56,256 nucleotides of DNA from Bin125 sp026705025 (GTDB lineage: Bacteria > Chloroflexota > Dehalococcoidia > Bin125): positions 1 to 56,256 of the forward strand of contig JAPPBN010000040.1 in NCBI GenBank assembly GCA_026705025.1, written 5' to 3'. Shown here one piece after another: positions 49,033 through 56,256 of this stretch. The translations under genes were made by a program, and so were the position numbers. Numbering within the stretch: position 1 is the stretch's first letter; each line of letters starts with the position of its first letter. Below the pieces are notes generated by a model. That model was not told the origin of the DNA and searched no databases. It worked only from the letters and a program-made list of their open reading frames with translations.

Positions 49033-50718
49033 CTAGTCCTGATTCTCAGGGTTCTCAGGGATGGTAGCCGTCTCGATTGGACGAGCGGGCAACCGATCGG
49101 TGGCGTTCCAGATCCGATTCATGATCGGCCGACCCTCACCCGCCGGATCGACGAACTCCGGTCGATACAGCCACGGCAGCTGGCTCGAATGCGCGCGGAT
49201 CACGACTGGACGAACCCGATACCCCAACAGGCGCTCTCTGCTGAACCCCAGTTCCATCAACATGCCTTGCGTGGTCTCGATCGACCAGTTCTGGTCGAAA
49301 ATGAAGTTGCCGAATGAATAGGCGACGAGCTGATCGCCGAAGTGCTCGATCGCCTGCACCCAGTGCGGATGATTGCCGAACAGGAACGTGGCGCCGGCCT
49401 CCATTGCGACGCCGGCCAGATCGCGTTGGTAGGCAACAGGATTGGAGACGTATTCGACTCCCCAGTTGACGCCGACCAGGACATGGTCGGCGAGCTTGCC
49501 TGCGGCGCTGATGTCACGACGTAGGTACTCGGCCTCGAGTGGCGCGGTACCAGGCTGGTCCTCTTCTGCGTGATACCACGGCGCGATGATGTCGTAGCCC
49601 AGGAAGGCGAAGGTCACCTCGCCCAACTCGGTGCGTACGCGAACGACCGCCGGTGTTCGCGCGGCGCGCAGACTCTCACCGGCGCCGGCGGTGACCATGC
49701 CTTCGTTGCTCAGCCGTTCAAGCGTTTCATACAGGGCAGCGACCCCGGAACAACCCTGCCAGCAGTCCATCATGTGATTGCCGACGGTGAGTACGACATC
49801 GATACCGGCGTTCGCCATCGCCGCGACCGCCCGATGGCTCCCCGTGAACGTCACGGTTTCGACGCAAGGGGTCAACTCGTTGTTGGCGGTCAGTGGATGT
49901 TCGAGCGGCGCAACCGCGATGTCGGCATTCACGAGGGTGTCGCGGACGCCGTCAAACATCGCGTCGTAGTCGCCGAGGAGCGAGAGCACATGATTGGTGC
50001 AGCGAACCGGGATCAGCTCACCGGTCACGGCCATACCGACCGGATCGAAGCTGCCAGCCACGACTGCGCCCGACTCTGAGAGCTGCTCGATGGCCTCCAA
50101 CTGTGTCCGTGCCCGCACCCAGTGCAACAGGCGCAGCGGCGATTGGCGTGCCCGATCGCGATATGGGTCGTGCCTGTCGACAGTCAGAGCGAGGACGCCC
50201 AGCGTCAACTGCTCGGGTTCCACCAGCCCGAACGCGCCGGGCGTCGAGGCGATCGAGTCGATCAGCCGAGCCTCGGTCACGAACACGGCTCGCAGGTCCG
50301 CAAGCGAAAGGCCAAGCGCAGCGGCGATGTCCCGCGCCTGCGACCCCGGCAGGAACACTGATATCGCCTGTGGGCTGCCGCCCAGGTCCGACCAGTCGAG
50401 CACCTCACCACGAAGGATGCGCCGTACCTCACCGTAGGTCAGATCCAGCACGTCGCGACGTTGATCAGTGATCGCCGCCCATCGAGCGACAATCACCATC
50501 CGGGAACAGGGAAACGGCCGCTCCGAAATCGTCGGTGCCGCCGTCCACGCTTCCTCGTCGCAGCGCTCAAGCTCCACCGCCGGGAGCGACGATGCGGCGG
50601 TTACACGTGGCCCTGTTACGGGACGGGCGACATCCCCGTCGGCGTCAGCGCGCTGGGCCAGGATCGTTCCGCTGGCCAGCAGCAGGGCAGCGGCAACGGC
50701 CCACCCGATCAACGTCAT
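49033..50718 (-). CDS. CapA-family protein with N-terminal PBP-like region
   Basis: A 561-residue exported protein with a membrane or signal segment at about 4-22. Residues about 50-210 have a substrate-binding-protein-like pattern (RMVIVARWAAI, LTYGEVRRILRGEVLDWSDLGG, then FLPGSQAR) resembling PstS-type phosphate binders. Residues about 225-530 are CapA/PgsA metallophosphatase-like: LEHPLT, VLTVGNHMMDC, VGVNWGVEYVSNP, FGNHPHWVQA and YSFGNFIFDQ. CapA proteins work in poly-gamma-glutamate or exopolysaccharide export, and some act as phosphatases. The fused N-terminal part is unusual. Confidence 0.82.
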   Translation of the reverse strand: MTLIGWAVAAALLLASGTILAQRADADGDVARPVTGPRVTAASSLPAVELERCDEEAWTAAPTISERPFPCSRMVIVARWAAITDQRRDVLDLTYGEVRRILRGEVLDWSDLGGSPQAISVFLPGSQARDIAAALGLSLADLRAVFVTEARLIDSIASTPGAFGLVEPEQLTLGVLALTVDRHDPYRDRARQSPLRLLHWVRARTQLEAIEQLSESGAVVAGSFDPVGMAVTGELIPVRCTNHVLSLLGDYDAMFDGVRDTLVNADIAVAPLEHPLTANNELTPCVETVTFTGSHRAVAAMANAGIDVVLTVGNHMMDCWQGCSGVAALYETLERLSNEGMVTAGAGESLRAARTPAVVRVRTELGEVTFAFLGYDIIAPWYHAEEDQPGTAPLEAEYLRRDISAAGKLADHVLVGVNWGVEYVSNPVAYQRDLAGVAMEAGATFLFGNHPHWVQAIEHFGDQLVAYSFGNFIFDQNWSIETTQGMLMELGFSRERLLGYRVRPVVIRAHSSQLPWLYRPEFVDPAGEGRPIMNRIWNATDRLPARPIETATIPENPENQD

Positions 50719-50946
50719 GGAATAGCCACAGGTCGCCCCAACCCCGATTGGCGAGTTTACCGCGACGCCACGTCAGACAGGGCGGCATCGGTCAGAGGAA
50801 GCGGGATTTGCGCAGGGCCGCCTACGGCCCCCAGGCTGAGCATCCCCTCCGACTGTCAAGCCCACGTCAATCGTCAACCCTGCCCTGCAACTCGGCGACG
50901 CGCGGCGACCGCCCTCATGGCATGCTGGACGCGAGGAGACCCAAGG

Positions 50947-51462
50947 ATGCGCATCGACATCGGCGAATGGTTGATCCGCAGTTACCAGACCGAGGACGCG
51001 GAATCGCTGGCGCGATCGGCGAACAACCGCAGCATCTGGCGGAATCTCAACGACTACTTCCCGCACCCGTACACCCTCGAAGACGCCCATAGCTGGATCG
51101 ACTTGACCAAGCAGGAATCACCGGAACAGAACTTCGCAATTGGCGACGAGAGCGAAGTCATCGGCGGCATCGGACTCAAACTACGCGACGACGTGTACCG
51201 ACGCTCCGCCGAGATCGGCTATTGGTTGGCCGAGCCGCACTGGGGCCAGGGCATCGCCACCGCAGCCTTGCTGGCGCTCACGGAGTACGCGTTCGAACAA
51301 TTCAACCTGGTCAGAATCGACGCCGGCGTGTTCGAATGGAACCCGGCTTCCTGTCGAGTGCTCGAGAAAGCGGGCTACGAGCGAGAAGCTCGGCTCCGTC
51401 GGTCGGTCTTCAAAGACGGCCAGACCATTGACCGCCTGATCTACGCCAGGTTCCGCGGCTAG
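50947..51462 (+). CDS. GNAT-family N-acetyltransferase (RimJ/RimL-like)
   Basis: A 171-residue protein from ATG 50947, with GGAG 8 bases upstream; the long upstream open frame is non-coding. The fold shows IRSYQTEDAESLARSANNRSIWRNLNDYFP (about 10-40) and IGYWLAEPHWGQGIATAALLAL, with the acetyl-CoA-binding Q-G-I-A-T-A-A loop. VRIDAGVFEWNPASCRVLEKAGYEREARLRRSV completes the RimJ/L type. The acceptor may be a protein N terminus or a small amine. No neighbour suggests the substrate. Confidence 0.88.
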   Translation: MRIDIGEWLIRSYQTEDAESLARSANNRSIWRNLNDYFPHPYTLEDAHSWIDLTKQESPEQNFAIGDESEVIGGIGLKLRDDVYRRSAEIGYWLAEPHWGQGIATAALLALTEYAFEQFNLVRIDAGVFEWNPASCRVLEKAGYEREARLRRSVFKDGQTIDRLIYARFRG

Positions 51463-51548
51463 CTTCCCAAACCGCTCCCTGGTCTCCAACCGTTGAACAG
51501 CCGCTGCCCCGCTGGTTACAACCGTGGTGCGGTTGCGCTACTCTCATT

Positions 51549-53660
51549 ATGACAAGAAACAGTAATATCCCCGGGGGTCTGCATGCGACCTCGGAACGGT
51601 TGCCGGGACCGTACGCCATGATCATATCTGGTGGAGCTCTGGCGCTCGCTGGCGTGATGCTGCTGGTTAACCTGCACCTGCAGGTCAATTCGTTCCCGGC
51701 GACGCTTGAGACGCCCCAACCCCCGATCACGCATCAGCTGCACGAGCACATGGTCGAGGTTGACTGGAATGATATCTCCGGCGCAGATCGTTACCAGCTA
51801 CAGCTCTGGTATCCATCCGGCTGGATTGATCTCCCTGATAACGACATGGGTATCGAGGTCGATTACGACGGCTCCCGGGCAGTGGTCAGAAAACAGTCAC
51901 CAGGAGCGCTGATCAATACGTTCCGCGTCAAGGCGTTGGGTTGTGGACGCGCATCGGATTGGTCGGACTACGGTCGCAAGGCAGACGCTGGTTCCGCCAC
52001 TCAAGACCGTGATTCGCTTGCATCAGCCGCTCCCGTAATGGCGGAATCGCAACATGACGCTATCTGGTCCGGAATCTTAACAACCGGCACGAGCGGTGAA
52101 GTGCCGGGTGGCTACGGTTACTCCCGGGCAGCCAGCGTCGGCATGCTGTCGCCGGGAGCATTCATGCTGGACCGTCACGAGTACCAGATCGTTCATGCCT
52201 CGCAGGCGACCGACGCGTTCGTGCTCGAATTACAACACACCAACGGCTCGGCGCCGCAGTTTACGCTCGCCGTCCATGATGCGAATGGACGCAACCCGAG
52301 GGAGCTGTCGACCTGTAACAGCGTACGAATCAAGACCGACAACGGCGACCGCTATCTGTGGTTGGACTCCGAGGTGAGCTGGGCGGCCGGCGCCCACTCC
52401 GCCATGAGCATCAGCCTCGCCAACGGACACAAGCATGCCGCAGCAGGCCGAGTGCTCCGGCCCGTGCGACCGTTGACGGCAACGTTCGAACGCGTGCCGA
52501 TGCAGCACTCTGGGAGTGAGTTTTCGCTGCTGGTTCGCTTCAGCCATCCCATCGCAGCCGCCGCAGATTCTCTTCGTACAGGCTCACTGCACGTCAGCGC
52601 AGGGACGGTGACGTCGGTGCAGCCACTGGCCGGTCAACGCGACCTCTGGCAAGTCAATATCACTCCCGACTCCAATCGCAGCGTGCGTGTGGGCCTGAGG
52701 AGCGCGCCGGCTTGCGAAATGCCGGGAGCAATTTGCACCCGGCACCAGATCCGTCTTGCCAACGAGCCCGAAGCGGTGGTCTTTGGCCCTCCGATCACCG
52801 CGCGGTTCATCGACGGACCGGAGGCGCACCAGGGTGAGTCTCAGTTCCCGGTGCGGATCCAACTCAGCGAGCCGCTGTTCAGCACTTCGGATATGCTCGC
52901 GCGGCACTTGTTGACGACTTCCGGAGCCGAGTTGACTGATGTGCGCCGCGTGGATGGACGTGGTGATCTGTGGGAGTTGAGCGTCGCTCCCGAATCCGCG
53001 GTGCCGGTCGAGATTAAGCTCAATCTGGACCTCGATTGCGGTTCTTCGGCACTCAGCTGCCTCGACGACCTGATTCGGATCGCCGAACCTCGCGAGCTGA
53101 CCATTCCGCCGGCCGTCATTCACCTGACGTTCGACGACGGACCCAACCCCGCATACACCCCGCAGATCCTGGACATTCTCGCCTGGCACGGGGCGCGCGC
53201 GACGTTTTTCGTGACGGGTGAGAGCGCCACGCTCTATCCCGACCTTATCGCTCGAATCGTCAGCGAAGGCCACACGCTGGCCAACCACACCTGGGATCAC
53301 GTCGCGCTGGACACGCTCTCGGCCGAAGAGTTCGAAGACACGGTCCTGCGGACGCAACGGGTGTTGGGAGAGCATGCAACCGCCTGCATTCGGCCGCCGT
53401 ACTATCGCGCCGATCAGGAGACCTACGCACGGGCCGATCAGTTGGGGTTCAGAGTGATCATGGGCAACGTCAGACCGATGGACTGGACCCGCCCCGGCGC
53501 GCAGGTGATTGCCGACCGGATTATCGGCGGAGCAGCGCATCAGGCTGTGGTGGTCCTCCATGACGGCGGCGGGGACCGCAGCCAGACCGTGGAGGGTCTG
53601 CGCATGGCCCTGGCCCACCTGCGTTCGCAGAACTTCTCGTTTGAACCCGTCTGCAGCTAG
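51549..53660 (+). CDS. Membrane-anchored polysaccharide deacetylase with repeat domains
   Basis: A 703-residue protein with one N-terminal membrane helix (about 22-43). A fibronectin-like region (about 55-135) and a choice-of-anchor-like region (about 160-300) come next. Two repeats (about 318-400 and 415-500) share VRF/VRI...S.P...S.D.L..., and RDLW.V / GDLWEL motifs. The NodB catalytic domain (about 520-703) has TFDDGPNPAYTP, HxxxH metal ligands in HTLANHTWDH, RPPYY and VLHDGGG. It should deacetylate a cell-wall or surface polysaccharide. Its stop overlaps the convergent MFS gene by 4 bases. Confidence 0.88.
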   Translation: MTRNSNIPGGLHATSERLPGPYAMIISGGALALAGVMLLVNLHLQVNSFPATLETPQPPITHQLHEHMVEVDWNDISGADRYQLQLWYPSGWIDLPDNDMGIEVDYDGSRAVVRKQSPGALINTFRVKALGCGRASDWSDYGRKADAGSATQDRDSLASAAPVMAESQHDAIWSGILTTGTSGEVPGGYGYSRAASVGMLSPGAFMLDRHEYQIVHASQATDAFVLELQHTNGSAPQFTLAVHDANGRNPRELSTCNSVRIKTDNGDRYLWLDSEVSWAAGAHSAMSISLANGHKHAAAGRVLRPVRPLTATFERVPMQHSGSEFSLLVRFSHPIAAAADSLRTGSLHVSAGTVTSVQPLAGQRDLWQVNITPDSNRSVRVGLRSAPACEMPGAICTRHQIRLANEPEAVVFGPPITARFIDGPEAHQGESQFPVRIQLSEPLFSTSDMLARHLLTTSGAELTDVRRVDGRGDLWELSVAPESAVPVEIKLNLDLDCGSSALSCLDDLIRIAEPRELTIPPAVIHLTFDDGPNPAYTPQILDILAWHGARATFFVTGESATLYPDLIARIVSEGHTLANHTWDHVALDTLSAEEFEDTVLRTQRVLGEHATACIRPPYYRADQETYARADQLGFRVIMGNVRPMDWTRPGAQVIADRIIGGAAHQAVVVLHDGGGDRSQTVEGLRMALAHLRSQNFSFEPVCS

Positions 53661-55045
53661 CGATCGGACGGCGTCAGGTTGCCGCTATCCGCCGTCATGG
53701 CTTGAGGCTTGGCCAACGAGTTCATCCGGACCGCCATCCGCGTCTGCTCGCGACCATGCAGCATTCGCCAGATCACGGCGAAGAGGCCGCCTGCTCCGAC
53801 CAGGATCACCAACAGTAGACCGAACGACGCCTGAAAGTTGACGGCGTCGGCGACGGTGCCGATCTGGGGCAGGATGATGGCGAGGATCAGCGCGGCCGAG
53901 AGCTCGAACATCGAGAGCACCGTTGCTCGCTGGTCGGATGGAATCCGCCGATTGATGTAACCCGTCGCGATCGGACGGGTCATGCCGCGAATTGCGGCCA
54001 GCACTCCGATCGCTCCAACAACCCAGAGCGAATCCCAGAGCGTCGGCGCGAGAAAGACCAGTGCGGCCGCGAACAGCGGCACGACCAACGAACGCCTCTC
54101 GCCCAGTCGGCTCGCGATCCAGGCAGCCAGCAACGAGCCGACGACCATGCCGGCGACCGGCGACATCAGCAAGCCGGAATAGGCAATGCCTGAGCTGACT
54201 CCGCTGGCCGGGTCGACGCCATGGTGCAGGACGAACGGTTGCAGCAGAAAGTCGGTCACCGCCAGGATCACGCCGGAGATGAGCGTGGCGAACAGGATGT
54301 ACCAGAGCAACAGCTTGCTGCGCCAGACGACCAGCGCCCCGCCGAGCATGTTGCCGAGCACGCCCGGCCGCGCCTCGGCACCGACGACGCTGTTCTGGCT
54401 CGGCTGGCTCGGTTGGCTCGGCTGGCTCGGCGGTGAGGTGGAGAACGCCGCTTCACTGCGAGGAGGTTCGCGCAGGAAGAGGGCGACGGCGCACGATGCA
54501 GCCATAGCGACGGCGCCGAGCAGGATCGTCGCCGAGTAGCCGACCAGCGCGACGAGTGGTCCTCCGAGCAGTGTCGCGACCAGCATCGAGCCGAAGGCCA
54601 ACGCTTCTGAGCGGCCGATGTGCTTCTCGTACTCCCTGGTCCCGCCGAGTTGCCGCAGCGTGTCGTAGACCAGCGCGTGTCCGGCACCGGAGTACATCGT
54701 CATGGCGACGGCGATGGTGACGTAGGCGGCCAACAGCACGACGAAGGTCGAGCTGAAGGCGAAGACGACGGAGCCGAGGCAGAACAGCGCACCGCCCAGC
54801 GCCAACGAAATCCGGCGGCCCCAGCGGTCGGCGACCGCGCCGGTCGGCACTTCGGCGACCACCACCGTGATCCAGAAGATCGACTCGATCGTGCCGACCT
54901 GGGTGAGGCTCATCCCGCGGAACTCCTGCAGGTAGATCACCCAGATCGGCATCCAGAGAAGAAAGCCGCTGACGCCGTAGAACAGGTAGTAGACGGGAAT
55001 GTTGCGCGCCAGGCGTCGGCGCAGTTGCTGCGATTCGGCGAGCAT
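53657..55045 (-). CDS. Major facilitator superfamily transporter
   Basis: A 462-residue protein with about 12 membrane helices in two bundles. Motif A is present between helices 2 and 3 (GAVADRWGRRISLALGG, about 68-84). The central cytoplasmic loop (about 205-240) carries a Ser-Gln-Pro repeat coded by four 9-base units. The C half shows GMTRPIATGYINRRIPSDQRATVLSMFE, typical of drug-efflux or sugar-export families. Substrate unknown. It overlaps the deacetylase gene by 4 bases. Confidence 0.87.
   Translation of the reverse strand: MLAESQQLRRRLARNIPVYYLFYGVSGFLLWMPIWVIYLQEFRGMSLTQVGTIESIFWITVVVAEVPTGAVADRWGRRISLALGGALFCLGSVVFAFSSTFVVLLAAYVTIAVAMTMYSGAGHALVYDTLRQLGGTREYEKHIGRSEALAFGSMLVATLLGGPLVALVGYSATILLGAVAMAASCAVALFLREPPRSEAAFSTSPPSQPSQPSQPSQNSVVGAEARPGVLGNMLGGALVVWRSKLLLWYILFATLISGVILAVTDFLLQPFVLHHGVDPASGVSSGIAYSGLLMSPVAGMVVGSLLAAWIASRLGERRSLVVPLFAAALVFLAPTLWDSLWVVGAIGVLAAIRGMTRPIATGYINRRIPSDQRATVLSMFELSAALILAIILPQIGTVADAVNFQASFGLLLVILVGAGGLFAVIWRMLHGREQTRMAVRMNSLAKPQAMTADSGNLTPSDR
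54396..54431 (-). repeat. Four tandem 9-base units coding Ser-Gln-Pro
   Basis: TGGCTCGGC (plus-strand view) occurs four times in a row with one T variation. It stays in frame and gives a SQPSQPSQPSQ linker in the central loop of the transporter. Such a repeat can vary in length between strains. Confidence 0.7.
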
Positions 55046-55093
55046 GGTCCGCCCTGCCCGACCTATCGGCTGGGAAGGCCGGCAGCGCTCGAC

Positions 55094-56256
55094 TTAGCCG
55101 GCGCGGATGGGCTCATTGTTGGCGGGATCGACCTCGAATGGGCCGTTGAGGTCAAGTTCAGCGCCCATTTCGCGGACGGCGGGCAGGACCTCTTCGCCCA
55201 TCAGACGCAGGCTGCGCATGGCGTCGTCGTGACTCATCGAGCCGTCGCCGTCCCAGAAGATGATCGCGCCGGGGCGCAACTCTTCCAGCACGTGACGAAT
55301 CTTGGGCAGCACGGTCGCGGGCGTGCCGTGGATGATGCTGAGCTTGTCGACCTGCTCCTGGAACGTGCCGCGATAGTCTCGCGGTTCGGCCGGCTGGGAC
55401 GTGCCGGTCAGCGCCTGGTGACGCTCGGTGCGTCCACGTGACGCCGCAATCGCGCGAATCTGGGAAGTCGGCAGGACATCGGTGCGTGACGTCAGTCCCG
55501 GCAGGGACTGGAGGAACGGCCGGACCTTGCCCTGGTTGCCCTCGAGGAAGGGATTGCTCGGTCCCTGGAGATACTTGCGCGCGGTGTCCTCGGCCAGTTC
55601 GTCGGTCTCGTCGACGTGGACCTTGAACAGGTATGCCGTGTGCTGCGTGCCGGCCTCGTAGCCGGCTTCGCGGGCGCAGTTGCGGTAGTAGTCGAAGGAC
55701 TGCTTGGTCGGCTCGATGTCGGTGGCCAGCATGACGTAGGGATAGCGCCGCTCGGCAGCCCATTTGACCGTGTTGCGGCTCATCACGCCGGGAATCCAGA
55801 TCGGCGGGTGAGGATCGGAGTAGGGGCGGGCCCAGGGATTGACGTAGCGGTACTGGTAGTGCTCGCCTTCCCAGCGGAAGGGTCCGGGCGTGGTCCAGGC
55901 CTTGACGATGAAATCGTGCGCCTCTTGATAGCGATCCCAGTTGAAGGGCGAGGCGGTGTTGTGGGCCACGCTCTCGCGGCCCGTGCCGCGCACCCAGCCA
56001 CTGACCAGGCGACCGCGTGAGATCATGTCGATTTCGGCCAACTCCTCAGCCAACCAGAGCGGGTCGTCCCAGATCGGGAGGACGTTGCCAAGCAACACGA
56101 TCCTGGCCCGCCTGGTGATCCGAGCAAGGATCGCGGCTTCGACGTTCATCACGCCGCCCATGCAGAACGGCGTGGAGTGGTGCTCGTTGAGCATCAGGCC
56201 GTCGAAGCCCATCTCCTCGGCGTAGACCTTCTCGTCCAGGTAGCGGTTGTAGAGCT
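55094..56256 (-). CDS. LLM-class flavin-dependent monooxygenase, 5' end beyond window
   Basis: The frame runs past the right edge (...LYNRYLDEKVYAEEMGFDGL), so at least 387 residues belong to the gene and its start is not visible. The luciferase-like barrel shows FDGLMLNEHH, GNVLPIWDDPLWLAEELAEIDMISRGR and GWVRGTGRESVAHN, and WIPGVMSRNTVKWAAE. It is related to the SsuD-like gene at 26025 but belongs to a different subgroup. It probably oxidises an organic substrate with reduced FMN and oxygen. It ends 49 bases before the MFS gene. Confidence 0.88.
   Translation of the reverse strand, partial: LYNRYLDEKVYAEEMGFDGLMLNEHHSTPFCMGGVMNVEAAILARITRRARIVLLGNVLPIWDDPLWLAEELAEIDMISRGRLVSGWVRGTGRESVAHNTASPFNWDRYQEAHDFIVKAWTTPGPFRWEGEHYQYRYVNPWARPYSDPHPPIWIPGVMSRNTVKWAAERRYPYVMLATDIEPTKQSFDYYRNCAREAGYEAGTQHTAYLFKVHVDETDELAEDTARKYLQGPSNPFLEGNQGKVRPFLQSLPGLTSRTDVLPTSQIRAIAASRGRTERHQALTGTSQPAEPRDYRGTFQEQVDKLSIIHGTPATVLPKIRHVLEELRPGAIIFWDGDGSMSHDDAMRSLRLMGEEVLPAVREMGAELDLNGPFEVDPANNEPIRAG

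Overview
This is a GC-rich, densely packed bacterial chromosome segment with about 50 genes. Many gene junctions overlap by 4 bases and most intergenic gaps are under 150 bases. I see no rRNA, tRNA, transposase, phage gene or CRISPR array. The gene content suggests a Chloroflexota bacterium of the Dehalococcoidia/SAR202 type: a LexA controlled by a Gram-positive-like SOS box, AddAB-type recombination genes, and a catabolic section with luciferase-like flavin monooxygenases, VOC-fold proteins, enoyl-CoA hydratases and acyl-CoA carboxylases. This assignment is inference from gene content, not from a marker gene.

The left part (1-25.6 kb) is mostly housekeeping. It holds a membrane protein, two small zinc-binding proteins, a Nudix hydrolase and a LmbE-like deacetylase, then lexA with its promoter and SOS operator and an oligopeptide-type ABC ATPase. 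A minus-strand DNA metabolism block follows: dnaN, a DUF3892-like protein, addB, addA and holA. After a HAD phosphatase comes a compact tetrapyrrole operon, sirC-hemC-cobA/hemD-hemB. Next are a beta-propeller glycosidase-like protein, lepB-pyrE, a YIP1-like membrane protein, a family 5 uracil-DNA glycosylase and a large exported phosphatase/5'-nucleotidase lipoprotein.

The right part (25.5-56.3 kb) looks accessory and catabolic. It holds an ArsI/CadI-type protein, two luciferase-like monooxygenases, VOC, SDR, SnoaL and EthD proteins, two enoyl-CoA hydratases, an acyl-CoA dehydrogenase-fold monooxygenase, a single-chain BC-BCCP-CT acyl-CoA carboxylase and a separate pair of carboxyltransferases. 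It also has an APH-type kinase beside a class III aminotransferase (a possible kinase/phospholyase pair), an amidase, an SMP-30 lactonase, a CapA-like protein, a polysaccharide deacetylase and an MFS transporter.

The most notable feature is at 31702-32871 on the minus strand. Two same-frame ORFs are separated by one TGA. Across it they form one 389-residue protein of the glycine/D-proline reductase selenoprotein B (GrdB/PrdB) type, with the TGA at the first position of a UxxC redox motif. A perfect 6-bp hairpin with loop CGUGU lies 17 nt downstream of the TGA, which fits a bacterial SECIS element. I read this gene as an undescribed selenoprotein with a long C-terminal region, placed next to an acyl-CoA carboxylase and without the usual reductase partners.
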